Assembly (NCBI GenBank): GCA_947452295.1
Contig: CANGCK010000010.1
Span: 1 to 64,000 of the forward strand
Direction of reading: 5' to 3'
Length of the DNA stretch: 64,000 nucleotides
Source of the DNA: Sphingobacteriia bacterium
GTDB taxonomy: Bacteria; Bacteroidota; Bacteroidia; Chitinophagales; Chitinophagaceae
Below, one piece after another: positions 48,567-58,362 of the stretch. Numbering within the stretch: position 1 is the stretch's first letter; each line of letters starts with the position of its first letter. The translations under genes were made by a program, and so were the position numbers. The notes beneath the pieces were generated by a model, which ran no database searches, was not told the origin of the DNA, and saw only the letters and a program-made list of their open reading frames with translations.

Positions 48567-49283
48567 ATGCAAATTATACCTGCAATTGATATTATAGAGG
48601 GTAAATGCGTTCGGCTTACCCAAGGTGATTATGCACAAAAAAAAATTTATAACGAGCATCCATTAGAAGTTGCTAAAATGTTTGAAGACGCAGGTATTAC
48701 CAGGCTTCATTTGGTTGATTTAGATGGTGCTAAAAAAGGAGAAGTGCAAAACTGGAAAGTTTTGGAATCAATTGCTTCAAATACAAAGTTAGTAATTGAT
48801 TTTGGTGGTGGAATAAAGCGGGAAACTGATTTGAAAATTGTATTAAATGCAGGTGCAGCTATGGCCACCATTGGGAGTTTAGCAGTAAAAAATGCTGATC
48901 TGTTTATAGATTGGGTGAGCACATATGGATCTGATCGATTTTTTTTAGGTGCAGATGTAAGAGATGAAAAGATAGCAGTGGGTGGGTGGTTAGAAACAAC
49001 AGATGTTACGATTGTTGATTTTTTAAAAAATTATTTGCAAAAAGGGATCAACCATGTTTTTTGTACCGATATAAGTAAAGATGGCAAATTAGAAGGCCCA
49101 TCGATTGAATTGTATCAAAATTTGATTCATCAATTGCCCGAATTAAATTTAGTAGCTAGTGGCGGCGTAAGTGCATTAACAGATTTAGTTGCGCTGAAAA
49201 CAATCGGATGTACAGGGGTAATTATCGGTAAAGCCATATATGAGGGTAGAATTTCACTATTGGATTTGTGTGAATTTATTTAA
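48567..49283 (+). CDS. hisA: phosphoribosylformimino-5-aminoimidazole carboxamide ribotide isomerase
   Basis: IIPAIDIIEGKCVRLTQGDY; LHLVDLDGAKKG; CTDISKDGKLEGPS; GVIIGKAIYEG. Confidence 0.97.
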   Translation: MQIIPAIDIIEGKCVRLTQGDYAQKKIYNEHPLEVAKMFEDAGITRLHLVDLDGAKKGEVQNWKVLESIASNTKLVIDFGGGIKRETDLKIVLNAGAAMATIGSLAVKNADLFIDWVSTYGSDRFFLGADVRDEKIAVGGWLETTDVTIVDFLKNYLQKGINHVFCTDISKDGKLEGPSIELYQNLIHQLPELNLVASGGVSALTDLVALKTIGCTGVIIGKAIYEGRISLLDLCEFI

Positions 49284-49305
49284 TGATTAAAAAATAAATA
49301 CTATT

Positions 49306-50064
49306 GTGCTTACAAAAAGAATCATTCCTTGTTTAGATATTAAAGATGGGAGAACAGTTAAGGGAATTAATTTCGAAAATATTCGTGATGCAGGAGATCC
49401 AATTGAATTAGGTGCTTTATATGCCGCACAGGGCGCCGACGAGTTGGTTTTTTTAGACATAACAGCCACCAATGAGCGTAGAAAAACATTGAGTGAATTG
49501 GTTAATAATATCTCTCATCACATTAATATCCCATTTACTGTTGGTGGTGGAATATCATCAGTTGAAGATGTACGTGTTTTACTACAAAATGGTGCTGATA
49601 AAATTTCAGTGAATACTTCAGCATTTAATAATCCAGCATTGCTAAATCAACTGGCATTGGAATTTGGTTCGCAATGTATTGTATTGGCCATCGACACTAA
49701 AATGGAACCCGATGGCAACTGGTATGTTTATTTAAATGGTGGGCGGATAAAAACAAATGTACTTTGTAATGATTGGGCAAGGCAAGGGGTTGATTTAGGT
49801 GTAGGGGAAATATTATTAACCTCCATGAACAATGATGGAACCAAGAAAGGGTTTGCATTAGATATTACCAGACAATTAGCCACTAGTTTGCCAGTACCAG
49901 TAATTGCTTCGGGTGGTGCAGGTACAATGGACCATTTTGTGGATGTTTTTGAAGATGCAAGGGCAGATGCAGCATTAGCTGCCAGTATTTTTCACTATAA
50001 AGAAATTGAAATACCCGTTCTTAAACAATATCTTTCTAAAAAAGGCATTTTTATGCGATTTTAA
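49306..50064 (+). CDS. hisF: imidazole glycerol phosphate synthase subunit HisF
   Basis: [53 protein letters not shown]. Confidence 0.97.
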   Translation: MLTKRIIPCLDIKDGRTVKGINFENIRDAGDPIELGALYAAQGADELVFLDITATNERRKTLSELVNNISHHINIPFTVGGGISSVEDVRVLLQNGADKISVNTSAFNNPALLNQLALEFGSQCIVLAIDTKMEPDGNWYVYLNGGRIKTNVLCNDWARQGVDLGVGEILLTSMNNDGTKKGFALDITRQLATSLPVPVIASGGAGTMDHFVDVFEDARADAALAASIFHYKEIEIPVLKQYLSKKGIFMRF

Positions 50065-50081
50065 TTCCTGAAATTTGTATT

Positions 50082-50678
50082 ATGACTATTGATTTTGCAA
50101 AATATCCAGATGGACTAGTGCCTGCTGTAATTCAAGATTATTCCACCCATAAAGTATTGATGTTGGGTTTTATGAATGAAGAAGCCTATCAGCTAACCAA
50201 TACATTGGCTAGAGTAACTTTTTATAGTAGAAGTAAACAGCGATTATGGACAAAAGGCGAAGAAAGCGGTAATTTTTTAGAAGTGCGCTCAATTGCTGTA
50301 GACTGTGATAATGATAGTTTATTAATAAAAGTACATCCCTTAGGACCCACTTGTCATACGGGTGCCGATACTTGTTGGGATGAATCCAATCATTCTGATA
50401 ACTTTTTAGAATACCTGGAAGAAATCATTCAATTGCGTAAACAGGCTGGTGTAGAGGAGTCCTATGTAGCTAAAATGTTTGCCAAAGGATTAAATAAAAT
50501 TGCCCAAAAAGTGGGGGAGGAAGCCGTAGAAATGGTAATTGAGGCAAAAGACAACAATGAAGAGCTGTTTTTAAATGAATCTGCTGATCTTCTTTTCCAT
50601 TATTTGCTCTTACTTAACGCAAAAGGCCATAATTTAGCGGAGGTTTTAACAATACTTAAAAAACGTCATTCCAAATAA
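50082..50678 (+). CDS. hisIE: bifunctional phosphoribosyl-AMP cyclohydrolase / phosphoribosyl-ATP pyrophosphatase
   Basis: MLGFMNEEAYQLT; SRSKQRLWTKGEESGN; GPTCHTGADTCW; GEEAVEMVIEAKDN. Confidence 0.96.
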   Translation: MTIDFAKYPDGLVPAVIQDYSTHKVLMLGFMNEEAYQLTNTLARVTFYSRSKQRLWTKGEESGNFLEVRSIAVDCDNDSLLIKVHPLGPTCHTGADTCWDESNHSDNFLEYLEEIIQLRKQAGVEESYVAKMFAKGLNKIAQKVGEEAVEMVIEAKDNNEELFLNESADLLFHYLLLLNAKGHNLAEVLTILKKRHSK

Positions 50679-50679
50679 T

Positions 50680-51762
50680 ATGAATAAAATCCTATGCGCA
50701 CTTATATTGATGGTAAGTAATGCAACCAATGCTCAAAACAATGTTGAGATAAAAGGCGTTGTAAAAAATGCTCAACCTAATGCCATTATTTATTTAATGA
50801 GGGGTTCCGACAGTAAAATGTTAACTACAGACACAATTCGGAATGGCACTTTTTCACTAAAAACAGTACTTTCTGAACCAGATATTTTTCAGGTTGGTTT
50901 TGTCGGATCTAACCAGGGTGTTGATTTGTTTATGTATGATTGCAGTGTAGTTGAAATGAATGGAGATGTAAATGATTTTAAAAATATTACAGTAAAAGGT
51001 TGCCAAATACAAGATGATTATGCATCATTTAAACAAGGATTTAATCCATTGCGCGATCGATTGAATGCGTTAGCTAACTTGGTGAATACCGAAAAAAATG
51101 CTCCCAAAAGAGATTCTTTATTGGCATTATTTGAAACAACTAAACTAAGTGTAATCCAAAAAACCAGTGAATTTACTAATAACAAAAAATCATCACCAGT
51201 ATCAAGTTTTTTATTATATGTAATAAGTCCACTTTTAAATGGTGTTGTTGATTTAGACACTAGGTATAAGCAGTTAACCCCTGAAGCTAAAATAGGTGCT
51301 TTTGCACGAATGGTGGAAAGTACAATCACAAGCGCTAATGCCAATGGTATAGGCACCCCCGCACTTAATTTTAGTCAAAAAGATACTGCTGGTAAAGTTG
51401 TAACGCTTTCTTCTTTTAAAGGGAAATATTTATTACTAGATTTTTGGGCCAGTTGGTGCGGTCCTTGTAGGGCAGAAAACCCTAATGTGGTAAACGCTTA
51501 TAAAATGTTTAAAGATAAAAATTTTACCGTTTTAGGTGTTTCTTTAGATCAAAGTAAGCCCAATTGGTTAGCCGCTATTAAAAAAGACAACCTTACCTGG
51601 ACACATGTGAGTGACTTGAAATATTGGAGCAATGAAGTTGCCCAGTTGTATCGAATTCAAAGTATCCCAGCTAATTTTTTAATTGATCCGGCAGGTAATG
51701 TAATTGCAAAAGATTTAAGAGGGGAACAATTATTGAATACATTAAAAGCATTATTGAAATAA
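50680..51762 (+). CDS. TlpA-like thioredoxin-fold oxidoreductase with N-terminal DUF4369-type domain
   Basis: LLLDFWASWCGPCRAENP active site; signal peptide. Confidence 0.92.
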   Translation: MNKILCALILMVSNATNAQNNVEIKGVVKNAQPNAIIYLMRGSDSKMLTTDTIRNGTFSLKTVLSEPDIFQVGFVGSNQGVDLFMYDCSVVEMNGDVNDFKNITVKGCQIQDDYASFKQGFNPLRDRLNALANLVNTEKNAPKRDSLLALFETTKLSVIQKTSEFTNNKKSSPVSSFLLYVISPLLNGVVDLDTRYKQLTPEAKIGAFARMVESTITSANANGIGTPALNFSQKDTAGKVVTLSSFKGKYLLLDFWASWCGPCRAENPNVVNAYKMFKDKNFTVLGVSLDQSKPNWLAAIKKDNLTWTHVSDLKYWSNEVAQLYRIQSIPANFLIDPAGNVIAKDLRGEQLLNTLKALLK

Positions 51763-51813
51763 TTGTTTATTGCCTGTAGGGTTAATACCTGATTTAATTT
51801 TTATTCCTTAATA

Positions 51814-54258
51814 ATGAGGATAATTGCGTTATGTTTTTTATTGCTGTTGTTAAGTAAGTTATTGACTGCTCAACCAATAAATAATAAAGATAAGTCGCAG
51901 TTTGGTATTATAATCGGAACTTTGGTAGCGTCTTCTACTGGAAAAGCGGTACCTTTTGCTAATATTACATTGCAATTGATTGGCAATGACTCCTTCATTT
52001 TTCGTGCTGTATCCGATAAAAATGGATCATTTGAATTTAATAATTTAAAGTTTGGTTATTATAGATTCCGTGCCAGTTCTATTGGATTAACGAATACTAT
52101 TATTGATAGTATTTATTTACGTGCTGATAGATACGATTTTAATTTAGGTGATATTAAAATGACTACCAGTAATAATCATCTGAATGAAGTGATTGTATAT
52201 GCGGAAAAACCATTGATTGAAAATAAAGATGATAAGTTAACCTACAATATTGGCGAAAGTGCATTAAGTAGTGGTACTAATACTGCAGAGTTGTTGAAAA
52301 ATATCCCATTAATCAATAATGATCCCAATGGTAAAATTTTGTTGAAGGGGAAAGAGCCTAAAATCTTGATTGATGATAAGCCAACAGAATTAAATGCGCA
52401 ACAATTACAAGATTTATTGGAAAGCTTGCCAGGAAACAGTATCGAAAAAATAGAAGTAATGACCAATCCTCCACCTCAATATGCTACTGAAACAGGAGGG
52501 GTTATAAATATCGTTACCAAAAAAGGTAAAATAGGGTGGGTTGGTAAATTGAATCTTGCTCTAGGTTCTAGAGGGGAAGGTAACTTCTCTGGAAATGTAA
52601 GTTATAGAAATAAAAAAATATCATTTAATCAAACTTTTAGTGAAGGGATTAGCCAGATTAAAAGTAATAGTGCTAGTAACCGTCAAAATATTTATACCGA
52701 CTCCATCAATCATTTAATTACTGCAGGGAATTCAATTAATAAAAATAATCGCCCAAATTGGAGGTCGCAAGTTGATTATGAATTCAATAAAAACAATATG
52801 GTTGGTTTTGTTTATCAAAGCAACTTAAATTATTTTGATAACAATAGTTATACAACTTACACCAGTTTTAACCGGTACAATTCTCCCTATAAAATTATTG
52901 ACAGAACAAACAGTAGTATGGGTAATGGTTGGTCAAATAATTTAACGCTTTCATTTACACATAAAGGGAAAAATTTAGCTGAAGTACTTCGTTTAATTTT
53001 TATTGGCAACTTAAATACGAACCTGAATGATCGAAATTTTTTACAGCATTTTTATACTGGGAACTTTTTGCCAAATGGAATAGATTCTAATCTGAATCAA
53101 TCTTTTAACAATGCAAATAAAAATGCATCAGTTAGGTTAGAATATACTAAGCCCTTTCATAAAATTACCAATAATTTTTCCGGAGGCATAAGCTATAGTC
53201 CATCAACGATGCGAAACAGTTTGCAATCATATCATGTAAACCAGCTAAATGGAATAAAGGATCCAATTGATTTAATGAGCAATGAATTTATATTCCGTCA
53301 AAATATTTTTACTGTTCGTGTAGGGTTGAGCCTGCTTTTTAAAAATGATGTAAGGTTTATTATTGGCGCTCAAGCAGAACAAACGTTAATGCAGTTTGAT
53401 TTCATTAAAAACAATTTAAATAATGTTCAACACATTTACTGGAATATGCTTCCCAATGTAACTTTTCGCAAAGAGTTTAGTAAGTCATTGAATACTAGTA
53501 TTATTTACCGAGCAACTATAAAAAGACCAGGTATAACCGAATTAAATCCTACTATTGATTACAGTGATCCATATACATTGAGATTCGGGAATCCTTTGTT
53601 GATGCCATCTTTGGCCCATAATTTTGATTGGAATATAGGTTATACAAAGGGCAAATATTATATCAATACTTCTTTTGGATTTAATAAAATTAAGAATGTA
53701 ATGAATAATATTCGTTCATTAATAGAGGGGGGTAAAACACAAGTTGCTTGGTTGAATATAGCAGATAGAAATGAATATGAAGGCACAGCTTTTGGCGGTT
53801 ATACATTTAATAAAAAATTTAGAATGAATGTAAGTGTTGGGTATACTTATAATCAATACAGTAGTCGCGAAAAACAATTGTATGCTTATAGAGATGGCGG
53901 TACTTTGTATACAACTTGTAATTTTAATTTTACCCCTACTAATTTAATGACTATCGAAGGTGCAGCACGCTATAATAATTTTTCTGATCCACAAGGCAGG
54001 AGTCGTTCTTCAATTAACTTAAATATGGGGTTACAAAGAAAATTTTTGGATAGAAGATTAATCGTTGCTTTTAATGTAATTGATCCATTTACTGCACAGC
54101 AATACCTTACAATTACTCAAGGTCCAAAATTTTACATTGAAAGCCTTGTTGCAACCACCACTAGAAATTTCAGGGTTTCAATTAGTTATCAATTGAATAA
54201 TGCATCGAAAAAACAACGGTTAATCGCTACAAATACCGCGATTCCTTCCAATAAATAG
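51814..54258 (+). CDS. outer-membrane beta-barrel / TonB-dependent receptor-like protein with N-terminal carboxypeptidase-regulatory-like domain
   Basis: CarboxypepD_reg-like fold; plug LLKNIPLINNDPNGKILLKGKEPKILIDDKPTEL ... IEVMTNPPPQYATETGGVINIVTKKG. Confidence 0.92.
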   Translation: MRIIALCFLLLLLSKLLTAQPINNKDKSQFGIIIGTLVASSTGKAVPFANITLQLIGNDSFIFRAVSDKNGSFEFNNLKFGYYRFRASSIGLTNTIIDSIYLRADRYDFNLGDIKMTTSNNHLNEVIVYAEKPLIENKDDKLTYNIGESALSSGTNTAELLKNIPLINNDPNGKILLKGKEPKILIDDKPTELNAQQLQDLLESLPGNSIEKIEVMTNPPPQYATETGGVINIVTKKGKIGWVGKLNLALGSRGEGNFSGNVSYRNKKISFNQTFSEGISQIKSNSASNRQNIYTDSINHLITAGNSINKNNRPNWRSQVDYEFNKNNMVGFVYQSNLNYFDNNSYTTYTSFNRYNSPYKIIDRTNSSMGNGWSNNLTLSFTHKGKNLAEVLRLIFIGNLNTNLNDRNFLQHFYTGNFLPNGIDSNLNQSFNNANKNASVRLEYTKPFHKITNNFSGGISYSPSTMRNSLQSYHVNQLNGIKDPIDLMSNEFIFRQNIFTVRVGLSLLFKNDVRFIIGAQAEQTLMQFDFIKNNLNNVQHIYWNMLPNVTFRKEFSKSLNTSIIYRATIKRPGITELNPTIDYSDPYTLRFGNPLLMPSLAHNFDWNIGYTKGKYYINTSFGFNKIKNVMNNIRSLIEGGKTQVAWLNIADRNEYEGTAFGGYTFNKKFRMNVSVGYTYNQYSSREKQLYAYRDGGTLYTTCNFNFTPTNLMTIEGAARYNNFSDPQGRSRSSINLNMGLQRKFLDRRLIVAFNVIDPFTAQQYLTITQGPKFYIESLVATTTRNFRVSISYQLNNASKKQRLIATNTAIPSNK

Positions 54259-54269
54259 CAATTAGCTTA

Positions 54270-54782
54270 TTAACTGTTTGCTATATGAAGTTTTGTTTTT
54301 AACCAGCTGTTCTTTATGGGAACCATCCATTCTGTCATCAACATTTTTTTGGTGGCAACTAAATTATTGAAATAAATGGTTTCGGGTTGAATGAAGTTAT
54401 TTTCAAGTGCATAATTAAGTTGTGAAAGAGGTAGCATTTGCACTTTGTCATTAACGATAAAAGCCAAATTTTGACGGTTAAACAACTCTACTTTTAATTT
54501 TTTTTCTATTGCCTGAATTGCATGAATGGAGCTGTCTGTGCTGCAACCGCCAACCTTAGCGGCACTTTCATCGGCCATCAATACTATAAATTGACCAAAA
54601 AATAAATTGCCGTAACCTTTTACAGATGCTCCATGGCTTTTCCAATTAGTAATAAATTCTGTTAAAATATCTTCAATGTCAAATGCTTCCGACATAGAAA
54701 ACAAACGACTGCTTTGGTAAATCCAAACTTTAGCATCTTCTGAAAAATCTGCTGGTATATGTTGTTGGTAATTTAGGTCCAT
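54270..54782 (-). CDS. conserved hypothetical protein (Bacteroidota orphan family)
   Basis: Intact ORF adjacent to Fe-S gene; no recognised fold. Confidence 0.65.
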   Translation of the reverse strand: MDLNYQQHIPADFSEDAKVWIYQSSRLFSMSEAFDIEDILTEFITNWKSHGASVKGYGNLFFGQFIVLMADESAAKVGGCSTDSSIHAIQAIEKKLKVELFNRQNLAFIVNDKVQMLPLSQLNYALENNFIQPETIYFNNLVATKKMLMTEWMVPIKNSWLKTKLHIANS

Positions 54783-54790
54783 AGTAATTT

Positions 54791-55570
54791 TTATTGCATG
54801 TTTGAAGCTATTAATTCTGCTATATCTAGTACTGCCACTTCATTTTCTTTTTCTCTATTTTTTACGCCATCTGTCATCATGGTATTACAAAATGGACAAG
54901 CAGCTGCAATTACTTTAGCACCTGTTTCTAATGCCTCATCTGCTCTATCCATATTAATTCTTTTGTTGCCAGGTTCATCTTCTTTAAACATTTGTGCACC
55001 TCCGGCTCCGCAGCACAATCCATTAGTTCGGCAACGTTTCATTTCTACTAATTCTGCATCTAATGCTTCTAATACTTTACGCGGTGCTTCATAAATATTG
55101 TTAGCGCGACCTAAATAACAACTATCGTGGTAAGAAATCTTTTTACCTTTAAATTCACCTCCTTCTTTTATTTTAATACGTCCTTCATCAATAAGTTGTT
55201 GAAGTAAGCTAGTGTGATGTATTACCTCATACGTACCACCTAACTCAGGGTACTCGTTTTTAAGGGTATTGAAGCAATGCGGACAGGTGGTCACTATTTT
55301 TTTGATACCATACCCATTTAAAACCTGAATATTTTGGTAAGCCATCATTTGAAATAAAAATTCATTACCTGCTCTTCTAGCCGGATCACCCGTACAGGCT
55401 TCTTCTTTGCCCAAAATGGCAAATTTGATTCCTACTTTATCTAAAATAGTAGCAAAGGCTTTGGTGATTTTTTGTGCACGTTGGTCGAAGCTGCCCGCGC
55501 AACCTACCCAAAACAAAACTTCGGGCGTTTCGCCAACTGCCATCATTTCTGCCATTGTTTTCACCTTCAT
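54791..55570 (-). CDS. (Fe-S)-binding protein with CCG domains (HdrB/LutA-like)
   Basis: ACTGDPARRAGNEF; CPHCFNTLKNEYP; SYHDSCYLGR; GLCCGAGGAQMF; CPFCNTMM. Confidence 0.93.
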   Translation of the reverse strand: MKVKTMAEMMAVGETPEVLFWVGCAGSFDQRAQKITKAFATILDKVGIKFAILGKEEACTGDPARRAGNEFLFQMMAYQNIQVLNGYGIKKIVTTCPHCFNTLKNEYPELGGTYEVIHHTSLLQQLIDEGRIKIKEGGEFKGKKISYHDSCYLGRANNIYEAPRKVLEALDAELVEMKRCRTNGLCCGAGGAQMFKEDEPGNKRINMDRADEALETGAKVIAAACPFCNTMMTDGVKNREKENEVAVLDIAELIASNMQ

Positions 55571-55682
55571 ACAAATATTTTCAACAAAAGTACATAGAAA
55601 TGAACAATAGATAATAGTTACTGAAGATGTTTTGAATGATTTATACCTTTACTATTCAATAAAAGAATTTCACACCATAGTT

Positions 55683-56318
55683 ATGCAAATCATCATTTAT
55701 TTATCACTGGGCTTTTTAGTAAGTTTTTTAGGTCAATTACCGCTGGGTAACATGAGTTTTACCAGTACACAAATATGTTTACAAGAAGGGTTTAAGAAAG
55801 CATGGCAATTTGCTATCGGAGTGGCATTAGTGGAGATGGTTTATTTGAGGTTTGCCCTTACGGGTATGGATTGGGTAACCCAACACAGGATTTGGTTTTT
55901 AGCATTGGGTTGGGTTACAGTTGTACTTTTTTTGGTATTGGGTATTTTGGCTTTTGTAGCTGCCAGCAAACAAGCCGGTGAGAAAAAGTCGATTGTACTT
56001 AAAAATAGTTTACACCGTTTTTTATTAGGATTGATGATGAGTGCGCTCAATCCAGTACAAATTCCATTTTGGTTTTTATGGACTACTACCTTGTTTCAAA
56101 TGGGTTTATTGCCCGCACAAAGAATTGCTTTTAATGTATTTACTATTGGAGCAGGGTTGGGTACAATTGGTGGCCTTGCTGTATATATTCATGGCGGAAA
56201 CTGGTTGGTTACTAAATTAAACACCAGTAATAAAACCCTAAACAAAATAATGGGTATTATATTTATCGCAACTGCTTTATTACAATTGTGGAGAATTTTG
56301 TTTAAACCTTTCGTTTAA
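55683..56318 (+). CDS. LysE family translocator
   Basis: GFLVSFLGQLPLGNMSFTSTQICLQEGFKKAWQFAIGVALVEMVY. Confidence 0.82.
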   Translation: MQIIIYLSLGFLVSFLGQLPLGNMSFTSTQICLQEGFKKAWQFAIGVALVEMVYLRFALTGMDWVTQHRIWFLALGWVTVVLFLVLGILAFVAASKQAGEKKSIVLKNSLHRFLLGLMMSALNPVQIPFWFLWTTTLFQMGLLPAQRIAFNVFTIGAGLGTIGGLAVYIHGGNWLVTKLNTSNKTLNKIMGIIFIATALLQLWRILFKPFV

Positions 56319-56362
56319 CGATTTTGATTATATTGGGCATATACTACAACAATACCCATAAT

Positions 56363-57721
56363 TTACTGCATTTCTGTAGCCCATTGGTCTCTATCATCGG
56401 GTGAGAATTTCCATGGAGCAAAATTATTTTCTATATTACTAAATGTGCTATTCCATTCTTGTGGGGCATTGCTTTCTTCCATAATTAATGACCGGCGTAA
56501 TTCGATAATAATTTCTAGTGGGGAAATGCTTACAGGGCAGGCTTCCACACAAGCATTACAGGTAGTGCAAGCCCTTAATTCTTCTGTTGATATATAGTTG
56601 TGTAACAATGATTTACCATCTTCTTTATAATTACCATTCCTATTGATGTTTATTCCTACCTCTTCTAAACGATCTCGGGTACTCATCATGATTTTTCTTG
56701 GACTTAATAGTTTGCCTGTACTATTAGCAGGGCAAGCTGTAGAACATCTACCACATTCTGTACAGCTGTATGCTTCCATTAAGTTTTTCCAACTAAGGTC
56801 AAATACATCTTTAGCCCCAAAACTAGCCGGTGGTACTGCATCTACAGGGGCTAATTCGGGTTGCATTGCATACAAAACTTCATTTTGAATTGCAGGCATA
56901 TTTTTGATTTTTCCGGGTACTTCTAAACGAGTAAAATATGCATTTGGAAAAGCTAAAATAATGTGTAAGTGTTTTGAATAAGGGAGGTAATTCAAGAAAG
57001 CAAAAATTCCTATGATATGAAGCCACCAAGCGGTTCTTTCTAAAATAATTAACCCGTTTACAGATAGGGTACTGAATAGTGGCGTTAAATGGGTTGAAAC
57101 AATAAATGTGCCCGTAGTATGGTAATGTTCAGCCCCCATATTCTGCAACACTTGGTCTGCAGCATTCATGCTTAAAAACAATCCCATCAAAATAATTTCA
57201 GTGAATAAAATATAGTTGGCATCACTGCGTGGCCATCCATTCAAATCACTGCTGATGAATCTCTTTATTCGAACAATATTTCTGCGCAGCAAAAAAATCA
57301 CACAAACTATACTGACTGCAAAAGCTAATATTTCAAAAAAATCAATTAAAAAAGTATAATAACTTCCCAAATAAGGTAAAAACAGTCGATGTGTACCTAT
57401 TAATCCATCTAACACAATTTCTAATACCTCTATATTAATAATAATAAAGCCAACATAAATAATCAAATGCATGATGGCTACTAAAGGATTCTTGAACATC
57501 TTTTTTTGTCCAAATGCCAGTAAAATTAAATTTCTCCAACGTTTTCCAGACTGATCATTGAGTTGTTCATCTTTCCCTAAAAAAATATTTCGCTTAATTT
57601 CAGCTGTTTTTTTTGCAAAAAAATAAATGCCAATCGCGGCCAATAATAAAAATGCTATTTGAAATACAATTTGCATAAAAATGAGTTGTGCCGCTAAGAT
57701 ACTAATTTCAGTCTGCATCAA
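56363..57721 (-). CDS. membrane (Fe-S)-binding protein, 4Fe-4S dicluster (HdrDE/NarI-like fusion)
   Basis: N-terminal TM bundle; CTECGRCSTACPA and CTTCNACVEACPV cluster motifs. Confidence 0.93.
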   Translation of the reverse strand: MMQTEISILAAQLIFMQIVFQIAFLLLAAIGIYFFAKKTAEIKRNIFLGKDEQLNDQSGKRWRNLILLAFGQKKMFKNPLVAIMHLIIYVGFIIINIEVLEIVLDGLIGTHRLFLPYLGSYYTFLIDFFEILAFAVSIVCVIFLLRRNIVRIKRFISSDLNGWPRSDANYILFTEIILMGLFLSMNAADQVLQNMGAEHYHTTGTFIVSTHLTPLFSTLSVNGLIILERTAWWLHIIGIFAFLNYLPYSKHLHIILAFPNAYFTRLEVPGKIKNMPAIQNEVLYAMQPELAPVDAVPPASFGAKDVFDLSWKNLMEAYSCTECGRCSTACPANSTGKLLSPRKIMMSTRDRLEEVGININRNGNYKEDGKSLLHNYISTEELRACTTCNACVEACPVSISPLEIIIELRRSLIMEESNAPQEWNSTFSNIENNFAPWKFSPDDRDQWATEMQ

Positions 57722-57772
57722 TCAATGGAAGATTGCATTTATTGTTGTTATTTTGGGGAATAATTTAATAAA

Positions 57773-58273
57773 ATGTCTACAAAAAGATATATTCTTACTC
57801 GGGAAGAAGCTGCGCAAAAATTACTTCGAATGAGTATTCAGTTAGCTGAAAATCTTACCGACAGTGATGCTCCCGTAATTTTAATGGGAGTGAAGATGAA
57901 TGGGTTGGTATTGGCCGAAAAAGTATGTGAAATACTTAAAAGCTATATTCCTCAATCAATACAAATTATTGCTGTTGAATTAGATAAACTAAATCCAATG
58001 CACGTTTCAATTAGTGAAACAATTTCTTTTGATGGTAAGAATATAGTATTGATTGATGATGTTGCTAATAGCGGACGAACAATGTTGTATGCGCTTAAAC
58101 CATTATTGGAAGCTTCTCCAAGAAGTATTCAAACTATGGTATTAGTAGAAAGAATGCATAAATTATTCCCTGTAAATCCCGATTATGTGGGACTTTCATT
58201 GGCTACTACTCAAGCCGATCATATACAAGTAGAAGTTGAAAATGGCCAAGTTATGGGTGCATTTGTTTGTTAA
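57773..58273 (+). CDS. phosphoribosyltransferase family protein (PyrR-like)
   Basis: VILMGVKMNGLVLA; PRPP loop IVLIDDVANSGRTM. Confidence 0.9.
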   Translation: MSTKRYILTREEAAQKLLRMSIQLAENLTDSDAPVILMGVKMNGLVLAEKVCEILKSYIPQSIQIIAVELDKLNPMHVSISETISFDGKNIVLIDDVANSGRTMLYALKPLLEASPRSIQTMVLVERMHKLFPVNPDYVGLSLATTQADHIQVEVENGQVMGAFVC

Positions 58274-58362
58274 AAGGATTTTTGGGATAAAGAATACAAT
58301 TGGCAATTCTTTATATGGCATTATCGAAATTTATGATTAAAATTGTTATCTAAAATCGAAGT

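Noticed and set aside
47972-50678. hisHAFIE as a separate operon with its own attenuator
   Set aside because: The 18-nt trpA-hisH gap has no leader ORF, terminator or recognisable promoter; read-through from trp is simpler.
58290-58330. AAAGAAT-N10-ATTCTTT hairpin after the phosphoribosyltransferase gene
   Set aside because: Short, low-GC stem without a T run; plausible by chance in AT-rich sequence.
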